Shown piece by piece: positions 16,360 through 25,105 of a stretch of 64,000 nucleotides of DNA. Under the pieces are notes generated by a model. It ran no database searches, was not told the DNA's origin, and saw nothing but the letters and a program-made list of their open reading frames with translations. The stretch covers positions 1 through 64,000 of the forward strand of contig JBBIQS010000012.1 in the NCBI GenBank assembly GCA_037442205.1, read 5' to 3'. The DNA is from JBBIQS01 sp037442205. GTDB taxonomy: Bacteria; Myxococcota; Myxococcia; Myxococcales; UBA5297. The position numbers were made by a program, and so were the translations under genes. Position 1 is the first letter of the stretch. Each line of letters begins with the position of its first letter.

Positions 16360-17913
16360 CTAGCCCTTGCCGCGGCCGCCGACGGTCATCTTGGCGACGC
16401 GGATGGTGGGCAGGCCCAGCGACACCGGCACCGACTGGCCGTCCTTGCCGCAGGTCCAGGTGTTCTCGTCGATGGCCAGGTCGTCGGCCACCATGTCCAC
16501 CTGCTCGAGCACCTTGGGCCCGTTGCCGATCAGGTTCACGTCCTTGAGCGGGCGGGTGAGCTTGCCGTCTTCGATCAGCCAGCCGTTCTTGACGTAGAAG
16601 GTGAAGTCGCCGGCGCCGATGCGGACCTGGCCGTTGGTGAAGGTCTCGGCCAGCAGGCCCTTCTTCACCGAGGCGATGATCTCGTCCTTCTTGTGCGGGC
16701 CGGGGAGCATGTAGGTGGCGCGCATGCGCGGCACCGGCGGGAAGGCGTAGCTCTCGCGGCGGCCGTTGCCGGTGGGGGCGACCTTGTAGTGGCGCGCCGA
16801 GATGGCGTCGTGCATGTAGGTCGCCAGCGTCCCGTGGTCGATCAAGGTGGTGCAGCCGACCGGGTTGCCCTCGTCGTCGACGTTGATCGAGCCGCGGGAG
16901 TGGTTGAGCGAGCCGTCGTCGACGATCGAGACGAAGGGCTTGGCCACCGGCTTGCCGATCTTGTCGGAGAAGATCGATGTGTTCTTGCGGTTGAAGTCGG
17001 CCTCCATGCCGTGGCCGATGGCCTCGTGGAGCAGGATGCCGGAGGAGCCGGCGGCCAGCACCACCGGCATCTCGCCGGCCGGCGGGCTCACCGACTCGAA
17101 CAGGATCAGGGTGCGGGAGACGGCGCGGGTGAGCACCCGCTCCAGGGTCTCGGGAGTGAAGAGCTCGAAGCCGGCGCGCTGCGAGACGGCGTAGGAGTTG
17201 GACTCGCGCCGACCGTCCTTCTCCGCGGCGCAGGAGAGCGCCAGGTCGGTCATCGGCTGGATGTCCTCGATCAGCCGACCCTCGCTGTCGGCGATCAGGA
17301 TGGCACTCACCTGATCCGAGAGGCTGACGGTGACCTTGCGGATGCGCGGGTCGGCGGCGCTGGCCTTCTCGTTCAGGCCGCGCAAGATGGGCAGCTTCTG
17401 CTCGGCCTTGACCTGCCCCCAGGCCACCTGCACCGGGTAGCGCTGGGGCAGCCCGGCGATCTGGTGGAAGCGCTGCGGGCTGTCGCGGCCGGGGCCGTCG
17501 GCGATGGCGGCGGCGGTCTGGGCGGCGCGGCGCACCGACTCCAGCGACAGGTCCTCGGTGTAGGCGTAGCCGGTCTGGTCGCCCTTGACCACCCGCACCC
17601 CCACTCCCAGCTCGACCCGGCTCGAGGCGCGGTTCACCTCGCCGTCCTCCAGGCCCATGTTGTTGGACACCCGGTGCTGGAAGAACAGCTCGGAGAACTC
17701 GCCCCCGCGCGACAGCCCGGCGGCCAGCCCGGCGCGGACCAGCTCCTCGCTCACCCCGAACCGGCCGAAGTAGCCGATCCCTCCGGCGGTGGCGGCGGGG
17801 CGGATTGGGCCCGAGGCGCAGCCGCCCAGCGTCTCGCCGGCGGCGGCGGCGAAGAGCGCGGCGGCGGAGACCTCCATGAACTCGCGGCGGCTGTAGCGAT
17901 TGTCGTCAGACAT
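16360..17913 (-). CDS. tldD: TldD metalloprotease with Tat/lipoprotein-type signal
   Basis: 517 aa. Catalytic zinc motif HEAIGHGMEAD (HExxxH), with the family's flanking GILLHEAIGHG and downstream GSINVDDEGNP and RMRATYMLPG blocks. The N-terminus is unusual: SRREFMEVS fits the twin-arginine consensus, a hydrophobic segment of Ala follows, and LGGC makes a good lipobox at about residue 32. Canonical TldD is cytoplasmic, so this one may be a Tat-exported lipoprotein. AAGGAG about nine bases before the ATG supports this start and therefore the signal. First gene of a tldD-pmbA pair. Confidence 0.9.
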   Translation of the reverse strand: MSDDNRYSRREFMEVSAAALFAAAAGETLGGCASGPIRPAATAGGIGYFGRFGVSEELVRAGLAAGLSRGGEFSELFFQHRVSNNMGLEDGEVNRASSRVELGVGVRVVKGDQTGYAYTEDLSLESVRRAAQTAAAIADGPGRDSPQRFHQIAGLPQRYPVQVAWGQVKAEQKLPILRGLNEKASAADPRIRKVTVSLSDQVSAILIADSEGRLIEDIQPMTDLALSCAAEKDGRRESNSYAVSQRAGFELFTPETLERVLTRAVSRTLILFESVSPPAGEMPVVLAAGSSGILLHEAIGHGMEADFNRKNTSIFSDKIGKPVAKPFVSIVDDGSLNHSRGSINVDDEGNPVGCTTLIDHGTLATYMHDAISARHYKVAPTGNGRRESYAFPPVPRMRATYMLPGPHKKDEIIASVKKGLLAETFTNGQVRIGAGDFTFYVKNGWLIEDGKLTRPLKDVNLIGNGPKVLEQVDMVADDLAIDENTWTCGKDGQSVPVSLGLPTIRVAKMTVGGRGKG

Positions 17914-18299
17914 CCTTGGCTCGCTCCTTCGAGGGTCCGGCAGGCTGCCGGGGCGCAGAGATTGTCACGAACTCGACCCGGCGGTGCAAACGGCAAATCG
18001 AGGGCTTCCATTCCCTCGCGCCCGCGCCCGGCGTCCAAGCGGCCTGGCCCGGGGCAACCAGCCGCGCCCTGCGAGAAACGTAGGCGAGCCTCCCTCGCGG
18101 CGCTCGGGGAAATCCTGCGCTCCACCGCGGCGATCCGGCCGGCTTTCGTCGGCCGCCCGACGGTCCACGGTCCCGCACACTGCCCGAAGGGGCGCCCCCT
18201 GATGGTGCGCCCTGGGTGCGCCACGCCCGCCGAGGCTTCCCCGCAAGTCGGGGTTTGCCTAAATTCTGTGAGCCGCGTCATCCCGCCCTGGGAGCCTTC
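17914..18299. other. 386-bp divergent intergenic region
   Basis: Lies between divergent tldD and a receiver gene and must hold both promoters. I see a small hairpin (CCCCG-5-CGGGG, 18239-18253) followed by TTT and a -10-like TAAATT at 18260-18265, without a convincing -35. Open frames here are short, overlap each other and lack start signals; no gene called. Confidence 0.5.
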
Positions 18300-18680
18300 A
18301 TGGACGGCTACATCCTGGTAGTCGATGACGATGCCCAGCACCGGTCACTGTTGGCCGAGACGCTGCAGGAGCTGGGCTATGCCGCCGAAGAGGCGGAGAA
18401 CGGGCAGGTGGCGCTCGACAAGCTCGGCGGGCCGCTGCCGTCGCTGGTGCTGCTGGATCTGAAGATGCCGGTGATGAGCGGCTGGGCGGTGCTCGAGGCG
18501 CTCAAGAAGATGCCGCGGGCCAAGAGCGTGCCGGTGCTGGTGATCTCAGCCTACGGCTTCGAGTGGGAGGCCGAGTTGATCGGCGCCGCCGGCTACATCA
18601 GCAAGCCGGTGGACGTCGAGGTGCTGCGCGGCAAGGTCTCGGGGCTGATCGGCCCGCCGCGCACGTCGCTGCTGCACTGA
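18300..18680 (+). CDS. Stand-alone response-regulator receiver domain
   Basis: 126 aa, one CheY-like receiver: VVDDDAQ acidic pair, phospho-acceptor in VLLDLKMPVMSG, switch residue in VLVISAYG and conserved Lys in YISKPVD. No output domain. I chose the ATG at 18300, right at the domain start after GGGAGCC; an upstream in-frame ATG at 18216 would add 28 unrelated residues. No adjacent histidine kinase. Confidence 0.85.
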   Translation: MDGYILVVDDDAQHRSLLAETLQELGYAAEEAENGQVALDKLGGPLPSLVLLDLKMPVMSGWAVLEALKKMPRAKSVPVLVISAYGFEWEAELIGAAGYISKPVDVEVLRGKVSGLIGPPRTSLLH

Positions 18681-18745
18681 CGCGGCGCGTTCCCGCGAAA
18701 CCTCGCCAGCCGGGAAATTCCCTCGAAAGCGGATAGGATTTGCCG

Positions 18746-19918
18746 ATGGCTCGCTCCCTCGCCTGCTTGGTGGCCGCCGCGGCGCTGGCGGCCTGCGCCT
18801 CGACCCCGCCGGCCCAGCCGGAGCCGGTCGATGCCGGCGTCGACGACTACTGGGCCCTTCCGGACGGCGGACCCGAGGAGCCGATCGTCCATCCCGACGC
18901 GGGCAGTGCCGACTCTGGTACCTCCATCGGCGGCGACGGCGGGGTGCCGGTGAGCACCACCGCCCGCATCATCAAGATCACTCCCGCCCGCGGCGGGGCC
19001 TCGGTGGCCACCGAGGTGACGATCAGCGGCGAGGGCTTCACCGCGCTCAATGGGGTCGAGGTGGGAGGGGTCGCCGCCGGCAGCGTCACCCTGGTCGACT
19101 CCAAGACGGTGCGGGCCATCTTTCAGTCGGTGGACCTGACGCAGGTGGGCAAGAGGGACGTGGCGCTGATCTTCCAGAACAAGACCGCGCTGCTGCAGAA
19201 GGAGGGGTTCGAGTACTGGTTCGACGAGGACCCGATCGTCTTCGTCCACGGCTTCTCCGGCGGCGCCTGGCACTGGAGCGTGATGCTCGACCGCTTCCGG
19301 GCGATGGGCTACCCGGACAGCCACCTCAACGCCATCAGCTACAGCGATTCGTTCGGCTCGAGCCTTCCCAACGTGCAGGAGCTGTCGCTCTACGTCTCCA
19401 GCGTGCTGCAGAAGACCGGCGCGCCCAAGGTGGACATGGTGATCCACTCGATGGGCGGCCTCTCCAGCCGACTGTGGATCAAGCAGGGCGGCTACAAGAT
19501 GGTCCGCGACTACATGTCGATCGCCGGGGCGCACCACGGGACCGAGACCGCCTACCTGTCGTGGAGCGACGGCGCCGCCGAGATGCGGCCACCCTACGCC
19601 TGCCAGGGCGACTCGCTGAACGACCTGCAGTTCATCCTCAACGGCTGCCTGGGAGACTCGGGTCGGCTGACCTATGAGGACGAGACGCCGTACGGGGTCG
19701 AGGACGGCTTCAACATCTCCTACCGGGCCATCGTCAGCACCACCGACGAGATCGTGATCCCGCATCAGTCGGGCTGCCTGAACCAGAAGCAGAAGAACGA
19801 CTGCTCGGACCCAATCAACACCGAGATCAGCTGGCAGGGACACGGCAGCATCCTGCTCAGCCGCGACGTGTTCGACCGCACGCTGGCGCACCTGCGCACG
19901 CGGAATCGCTCCAAATAG
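18746..19918 (+). CDS. Exported lipoprotein lipase/esterase with IPT/TIG domain
   Basis: 390 aa. Lipoprotein signal MARSLACLVAAAALAAC, then an Asp/Gly/Pro-rich spacer. Residues 72-155 are an IPT/TIG immunoglobulin-like domain (ITPARGGASVATEVTISGEGF). The rest is an alpha/beta hydrolase of the LipA/triacylglycerol lipase type: oxyanion loop VFVHGFSGGAWHW, nucleophile VIHSMGGLSSRLW, AGAHHGTE, and a likely catalytic His in SWQGHGSIL. Cysteines in the C-terminal part could form disulfides. Predicted membrane-anchored on the periplasmic or outer face. Confidence 0.8.
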   Translation: MARSLACLVAAAALAACASTPPAQPEPVDAGVDDYWALPDGGPEEPIVHPDAGSADSGTSIGGDGGVPVSTTARIIKITPARGGASVATEVTISGEGFTALNGVEVGGVAAGSVTLVDSKTVRAIFQSVDLTQVGKRDVALIFQNKTALLQKEGFEYWFDEDPIVFVHGFSGGAWHWSVMLDRFRAMGYPDSHLNAISYSDSFGSSLPNVQELSLYVSSVLQKTGAPKVDMVIHSMGGLSSRLWIKQGGYKMVRDYMSIAGAHHGTETAYLSWSDGAAEMRPPYACQGDSLNDLQFILNGCLGDSGRLTYEDETPYGVEDGFNISYRAIVSTTDEIVIPHQSGCLNQKQKNDCSDPINTEISWQGHGSILLSRDVFDRTLAHLRTRNRSK

Positions 19919-19986
19919 CGGCGGTTTCGGTCAATCCATCGCGCGTCGAAATCGCTCGGGCCGGCGACCGTAGCTCCCGGTGTCCC

Positions 19987-20016
19987 TTGGTGCCGCCAGG
20001 AACAGGCGGCTAACAT
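19987..20016 (+). promoter_or_regulatory. Candidate promoter close to the ABC ATPase start
   Basis: TTGGTG at 19987-19992, an 18-bp spacer and TAACAT at 20011-20016. The -10 ends ten bases before the ATG at 20027, and no Shine-Dalgarno is visible, so the mRNA would have little or no leader. Confidence 0.35.
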
Positions 20017-20026
20017 CGGCCGAGCC

Positions 20027-20839
20027 ATGCCCGAGCCCGCCACCGCAGTCGCCGCGACCGCTCCCGCTCCAGCCGAGCGCGCCATCCACTGTGAAGGGCT
20101 GGTGAAGCGCTTCGGCTCGCTGACTGCGGTCGACGGGCTGTCGCTGACCGTCCCGCGCGGCGCCTTCTACGCCTTCCTCGGACCCAACGGCGCCGGCAAG
20201 TCGACCACCATCGCGCTGCTCACCGGCATCTACCGCCCCGACGGCGGGCGGATCGAGGTGCTGGGCCGGGAAATGGAGCAGGACCCGCTGGGCATAAAGG
20301 CGCGGATCGGAGTGGTGTTCGAGGAGCTGGCGCTGTTCGAGCGGCTGACCGCGCAGCAGTACCTGGTCTTCTGCGGGCGGATGTACGGGCTGTCAGGGGA
20401 CGAGGCCAATCGGCGCGGCAAGGAGTTGCTCGAGTTGGTGGAGCTGACCACGAAGGCCGGGACCCTGGTGGCGGACTTCTCCAAAGGCATGCGGCGCAGG
20501 CTGGCGATCGCCGCGGCGGTGGTCCACGCCCCCGAGCTGCTGTTCCTCGACGAGCCGTTCGAAGGAATCGACGTGCTGGCGGCGGCGGTCATCCGCGAGC
20601 TGCTCAAGGAACTCAAGCGCGCCGGGACCACCCTCTTCCTGACCACCCACGTCTTGGAGATCGCCGACCGGCTCGCCACGCACGCCGGGGTGATCGTCGC
20701 TGGCAAGATGCGGCAGAGCGCGCCGGTGGACGAGTTGCTGCGTCAGCATTCCGCGAAGTCGTTGGAGCAGGTCTTCGAGGCGGTGGCCGGGGCGCCGCGC
20801 TGCGCGGGAGTGAGGCTCTCGTTCTATGGCGCCCGCTAG
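20027..20839 (+). CDS. ABC transporter ATP-binding protein
   Basis: 270 aa. Complete ABC ATPase: Walker A GPNGAGKST (about 53-61), signature FSKGMRRRLAIA, Walker B LLFLDEPFEGID, switch His in TTHVLE. The order and FSKGM signature fit ABC-2-type exporters. It overlaps the next gene, a membrane protein, by 14 bp, so the two form one transporter. Substrate unknown. Confidence 0.9.
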   Translation: MPEPATAVAATAPAPAERAIHCEGLVKRFGSLTAVDGLSLTVPRGAFYAFLGPNGAGKSTTIALLTGIYRPDGGRIEVLGREMEQDPLGIKARIGVVFEELALFERLTAQQYLVFCGRMYGLSGDEANRRGKELLELVELTTKAGTLVADFSKGMRRRLAIAAAVVHAPELLFLDEPFEGIDVLAAAVIRELLKELKRAGTTLFLTTHVLEIADRLATHAGVIVAGKMRQSAPVDELLRQHSAKSLEQVFEAVAGAPRCAGVRLSFYGAR

Positions 20840-22499
20840 CCCGTCGCCGCTGGGGTTCTTCGAGCATCTGCGGCTGCTGATCCGGCTGCGGCTCGATACC
20901 GCCGCCAACCGCTATCGCAAGGCGACCGGAGCCGCGGCGGCCGCGGGCGGCCTGGCGCTGCTCGGCGGAGTCGCCGTCGGCCTGGGAGTGGGCGCCTACG
21001 CCGCGCTGGGACATCCGGCGGTGGGAGCGTCCGACCTGTGGTCGAGCATGCTCTTGCGGCTGGCGACGTTCTTCATCACCACGGTCTTCGTCGCCTGGCC
21101 GTTGCTGTCGGCGGGGGTGGACGAGCACAGCGAGCTGTCGCGCTTCTCGACCTTTCCCATCAGCCCGCTGCGGCTGTTCGCCGCTTCGTCGGTTTCGGCG
21201 CTGTTCGAGCCGCGGGCGCTGGTCTTCTATCCGGCCATCCTCGGCGCCGCCCTGGGGTTTTCGCGCCACCACCCGGTGTCGCTCGGCCAGCTGCTGGGAC
21301 TGGTGGCCGCCTACTCGCTGTTCAACATCGCCTGGGGACGGGCCGGGCTGACGCTGGTGCTCAACGTGCTGCGCCACAGGCGCTCGGCCGAGATCCTGGG
21401 GCTCATCTTCCTGGCGGCGCTGTTCCTCCCGGCCGTCGCGCCGCCAGCGGACGTGGCCTGGCTGTACCAGCTCATCCAGAACGGAGCGCAGGTCGCGGCG
21501 GTGGGCGACGACACGCGCATCCTGGCGATGCACTCCGGGTTGGGGCGGATCCCGCCCTGCGCGCTGGCGCGAGGGATGGAGCAGGCCTGGCTCGGGAGTG
21601 GGTTTGGTTACGGCATCTTCCTGAGCGAGCTGCTGATCTTCGCGGCGATTGGCTTCGCGCTCTCGTTTTGGCTGCTGCTGAGGTTCTACTCGGGGACCGC
21701 CAAGCCCGCGCCACCGTCGCGGGAGAAGAAGGGCGTGCTCGGGAAGCTCAAGGCCCGCGACGGGGCGCTGTGGGCGTTGATCGATCGCGAATCGAGCGAC
21801 TGGCTGCGCAATCCCAAGGCGCGGTTGCTGGTGGCGGTGCCGTTCTTCCTGTGCATCCTGCTGCGCTTCTCCTCGGCGCGGGAGCTGGCGGTCGCGTTCC
21901 AGGGACCGGCCGCGGACGTGTGGCTGATCGTGGGCCTGTGCAGCTACGCCGGGATGGTGGTCGGGGCGAACTTCGCCCAGAACGTCTTCGCCTACGACGG
22001 TCCCGGGCTGGCGTTGCTGTACGCCGCGCCGGTGAAGCTACGGACGGTGTTCATCGCCAAGAACGTGGTCCACGCCTCGGCGGCGCTGGCGGTGGGGCTG
22101 CTGCTGGAGGTCTTCTACTCGGTCTACGTCCATCGCGTCGGAGCGGGAACGGCGGTGTTGGGGATGGTGGCGCTGGCCGGGCAACTGCCGGTGTTGCTGG
22201 CGGCGGGGAACGTCCTTTCGGTCGTCGCGCCGCGAAAGTTTCACGCTTCGTTGAGGCGGCGCGACCGGCCGCCGGCGCTGGCTACGGTGGTCGGGCTGCT
22301 GGTGGCGGCGGCGGCGGTCGTGCCGGCGGCATTGGTGGTGCGCCAGCTCGGGAGATTGGAGCCAGGGGCGATGGAGATCGCGGCGCTGGCCGCCTTCGCC
22401 GCCGGCAGTTGGGGCCTCTATCTGGCGATGCTGCCGCGGGCCTGCGAGCTGCTGGAATCGCGCAGAGAGACTGTGCTGCGGCTGGTTCTGCGAGAATAG
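20826..22499 (+). CDS. ABC-2-type transporter membrane subunit
   Basis: 557 aa, about twelve or more hydrophobic segments spread over the length, with a soluble basic loop near residues 295-325 (SREKKGVLGKLKARD). Its start lies inside the end of the ATPase gene (14-bp overlap, different frame), indicating translational coupling. Size and pairing fit a fused or large ABC-2 permease; the sequence is divergent and I do not recognise the subfamily or substrate. Confidence 0.75.
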   Translation: MAPASPSPLGFFEHLRLLIRLRLDTAANRYRKATGAAAAAGGLALLGGVAVGLGVGAYAALGHPAVGASDLWSSMLLRLATFFITTVFVAWPLLSAGVDEHSELSRFSTFPISPLRLFAASSVSALFEPRALVFYPAILGAALGFSRHHPVSLGQLLGLVAAYSLFNIAWGRAGLTLVLNVLRHRRSAEILGLIFLAALFLPAVAPPADVAWLYQLIQNGAQVAAVGDDTRILAMHSGLGRIPPCALARGMEQAWLGSGFGYGIFLSELLIFAAIGFALSFWLLLRFYSGTAKPAPPSREKKGVLGKLKARDGALWALIDRESSDWLRNPKARLLVAVPFFLCILLRFSSARELAVAFQGPAADVWLIVGLCSYAGMVVGANFAQNVFAYDGPGLALLYAAPVKLRTVFIAKNVVHASAALAVGLLLEVFYSVYVHRVGAGTAVLGMVALAGQLPVLLAAGNVLSVVAPRKFHASLRRRDRPPALATVVGLLVAAAAVVPAALVVRQLGRLEPGAMEIAALAAFAAGSWGLYLAMLPRACELLESRRETVLRLVLRE

Positions 22500-22503
22500 G
22501 CGA

Positions 22504-22887
22504 ATGAATCCGACCCCGAGCTTCGGCCAAGCGCCCTACCAGATTGCCGCCCGCTCGCTCGCGCTGGCCGACGAGGACCTGCTCGCCGAGTGCGAGGTCG
22601 AGGTCTACGTTGCCAGCGGACCGGGAGGCCAGCATCGCAACAAGACTGAGAGCGGTGTGCGGCTGACGCACCGGCCCACCGGAATCCGCGTCGGGGCCAC
22701 CGAGCGGCGATCGCAGCCTCAGAACAAGCAGGTGGCGCTGGGAAGGCTCAGGGCCAAGCTCGCCGAGCGCGCGCGGCCGCCGGTGGTGCGCAAGAAGACC
22801 AAGGTTTCGAAGGGCGCCAAGCGGAGGCGGGTCGAGGAGAAGCGGCGACACGCGGAGAAGAAGCAGCAGCGGAGAGGGTGGGACTGA
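22504..22887 (+). CDS. Single-domain GGQ peptidyl-tRNA hydrolase (ArfB/YaeJ-like)
   Basis: 127 aa. Contains the class I release-factor catalytic loop SGPGGQHRNKTESGVRLTH with GGQ, but no stop-codon recognition domain. It ends in a long Lys/Arg-rich tail (about 85-127) of the kind that inserts into the empty mRNA channel in ArfB. Such proteins release peptides from ribosomes stalled without a stop codon. It starts 5 bp after the ABC permease, so it may share its mRNA, with no known functional link. Confidence 0.85.
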   Translation: MNPTPSFGQAPYQIAARSLALADEDLLAECEVEVYVASGPGGQHRNKTESGVRLTHRPTGIRVGATERRSQPQNKQVALGRLRAKLAERARPPVVRKKTKVSKGAKRRRVEEKRRHAEKKQQRRGWD

Positions 22888-22896
22888 GGCCGCAAC

Positions 22897-23850
22897 TCAG
22901 TTGAACAACTTCCCAATCGGAAAGAGCACCTCGGGCAGGTAGGTGAAGTAGAGGATCTCCGCCGCCGCCAGCGCCAAGAACGGCCCGAAGGGAATCGCGG
23001 TCGGGTCGGGCACCCACTCCTCCTCTTCCTGCTCTGCCTCTGGCGGACTCCCAGCTGGCGCAGTGGGCTCGGGAGCCGGAGCGACCTCGGCCGGAGGCTG
23101 AGGCGCAGTCTCTGGCTCGGCGGGCTTGTTCCTCTCTGTCCGCCGCCGGGCAGCGATCAGCGCGAAGCCCACCAGGCTCCCCTGCACCGAGGAGAGCAGC
23201 ACCACCGGCAGCAGCGATCGCAGTCCGAGGAACGCGCCGATCAGAGCCAGCAGCCAGGCATCGCCCTGCCCCAGTGCTTCCTTCCCCAGGATGCGCTCGC
23301 CGATGTAGCCGACCAGCTGCATCGCGGCGAAAGCCACCGCCGCCGCCAGCAGGTGCCAGAGCAGCACGCTGCGCCCCTCTGCGAACGAGAACGCCAGCCC
23401 GGCGGCGATCCCCGGCCAGGTGAGCGCGTGCGGAAGCAGCCAGGTGTCGAGGTCGATCATCGCCAGCGGGATGAGCAGGCCCATCAGCACCATCTCGCGC
23501 CAGGCCGGCAGCGTCAGCCCGTGGCGCCAGACCGCGTAGGCGCACACCACCGCGAAGCCCAGCTCCACCAGCGAGTAGCGTACCGAGAAGCGCGCCTTGC
23601 AGTTGGCGCAGCGCCCCTTGAGCAGCCAGTAGCTGAAGATGGGGACGTTCAGGTGCGCCGGGATTCCCTTGCCGCAGCTCATGCAGTGCGAGGGCGGCCA
23701 GACGATCGACTGCCCACGCGGCACCCGAGCGATCACCACGTTCAGGAAGCTGCCGACGAGCGCCCCGAAGACGAAGGCGAAGAAGACCAGGAACCACACC
23801 GGGTACACGCTCAACTCGCTCAACGGGCCCTCGATCGCTCGCACGTCCAC
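22897..23850 (-). CDS. pilD: Prepilin peptidase / type IV leader peptidase
   Basis: 317 aa, polytopic. The N-terminal methylase-like domain begins GALVGSFLNVVIARVPRG and has the zinc tetrad CMSCG and CANCK. The peptidase part has both catalytic aspartates: AMIDLDTWLLP and GQGDAWLLALIGAFLG. An acidic, proline-rich insert of about 60 residues (roughly 225-285) precedes the last hydrophobic segment (IPFGPFLALAA), longer than in standard PilD. The start is a GTG at 23850; another GTG two codons on is possible. It processes type IV pilin and type II secretion pseudopilins, none of which is nearby. Confidence 0.9.
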   Translation of the reverse strand: MDVRAIEGPLSELSVYPVWFLVFFAFVFGALVGSFLNVVIARVPRGQSIVWPPSHCMSCGKGIPAHLNVPIFSYWLLKGRCANCKARFSVRYSLVELGFAVVCAYAVWRHGLTLPAWREMVLMGLLIPLAMIDLDTWLLPHALTWPGIAAGLAFSFAEGRSVLLWHLLAAAVAFAAMQLVGYIGERILGKEALGQGDAWLLALIGAFLGLRSLLPVVLLSSVQGSLVGFALIAARRRTERNKPAEPETAPQPPAEVAPAPEPTAPAGSPPEAEQEEEEWVPDPTAIPFGPFLALAAAEILYFTYLPEVLFPIGKLFN

Positions 23851-24070
23851 CCTGCTGGCGGAATGCCCGGGCGGCCTGCCTACTTCCTGACGGTTATAGC
23901 CGAGGAACGCTCCGGGGAGGGCCCTGCCGATGGGCTCTCGATGGAAATATCTGCGCCATTCCCGGGCGACTTTTCACTATGCTGTCGGGTGCGCCGGCCA
24001 CGGGCCGGCCTGGAAGCCGGGTGCCGCCACGTCTCACGAACGACTCCTCCGCCGCCTCGCCGACAAACGC

Positions 24071-25069
24071 ATGCCCGAGCTCCGGAAAGACCCCATCATC
24101 GGACGCTGGGTCATCATCGCCACCGAGCGCGCCAAGCGGCCCAGCGACTTCGCGTTCCCCAAGACCGAGCAGAAGGGCGGCTTCTGCCCCTTCTGCCCCG
24201 GCAACGAGGAGTCGACCCCTCCCGAGGTGCTCGCCTTCCGCCCGGTCGCCGGCCCGCCCAACACCTCCGGCTGGAGCCTGCGGGTGGTCCCCAACCGCTT
24301 CCCGGCGCTGATGGTCGAGGGCGGCCTGCACCGCGAGGGCGACAGCATCTACGACAAGATGAGCGGGATCGGCGCCCACGAGGTGCTGATCGAGACCCCC
24401 GAGCACTCGAAGTCGCTCTCCGACCTCTCCGAGAAGGAGGTCGAGGATGTGCTGTGGGCCTTCCGCGACCGCATGGTCGACCTGCGCAAGGACTCGCGCT
24501 TCCGCTACCTGCTGATCTTCAAGAACCACGGCGAGGCCGCCGGCGCCTCCCTCGAGCACAGCCACAGCCAGCTCATCGCCCTGCCCATCGTCCCGCGCCG
24601 GGTGCTGGAGGAACTGGAGGGCGCCAAGAAGCATTACGAGGCCAAGGAGCGCTGCATCTTCTGCGACATCGTCCGCCAGGAGCGGCGCGAACAGGTCCGG
24701 GTCATCGCCGAGAACGAGGAGATGCTGGTGGTCGCCCCTTGGGCCCCGCGCTCGCCCTTCGAGACCTGGATCCTGCCCAAGGCCCACCTCTCCAGCTTCG
24801 ACGACAGCCAGAAGTCCCAGTTTCGCGGCTTGGCCAACGCCCTGCGCACCACCCTGCGCAAGCTCGACGCCGCCCTGGAGCGGCCTCCCTACAACTTCAT
24901 GATCCACACCGCCCCGCTCAACGAGCGCGGCCTGGCCCACTACCACTGGCACGTGGAGATCATGCCCACCTTGACCAAGGTCGCCGGCTTCGAGTGGGGC
25001 ACCGGCTTCTTCATCAACCCCACTCCGCCCGAGGAAGCCGCCGAGTTCCTGCGCGAGCTCGATGTCTAG
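24071..25069 (+). CDS. galT: Galactose-1-phosphate uridylyltransferase family protein
   Basis: 332 aa. HIT-superfamily transferase: first zinc/structural CPFC, active site EHSHSQLIALPIVP in which the second His is the nucleotidylated residue, second cysteine pair RCIFCDIV, and HYHWHVEIMP near the end. The middle residue of the active-site triad is Ser rather than the usual Pro (HSH instead of HPH). The true activity could be another nucleotidyl-hexose-1-phosphate transferase or phosphorylase. The ATG at 24071 begins where homology should begin (MPELRKDPIIGRWVIIA); upstream in-frame codons look non-coding. No other Leloir gene is adjacent. Confidence 0.85.
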   Translation: MPELRKDPIIGRWVIIATERAKRPSDFAFPKTEQKGGFCPFCPGNEESTPPEVLAFRPVAGPPNTSGWSLRVVPNRFPALMVEGGLHREGDSIYDKMSGIGAHEVLIETPEHSKSLSDLSEKEVEDVLWAFRDRMVDLRKDSRFRYLLIFKNHGEAAGASLEHSHSQLIALPIVPRRVLEELEGAKKHYEAKERCIFCDIVRQERREQVRVIAENEEMLVVAPWAPRSPFETWILPKAHLSSFDDSQKSQFRGLANALRTTLRKLDAALERPPYNFMIHTAPLNERGLAHYHWHVEIMPTLTKVAGFEWGTGFFINPTPPEEAAEFLRELDV

Positions 25070-25105
25070 CGCCCTCTCTCCCCTCCACCTTCGCCCATTG
25101 CCCCC

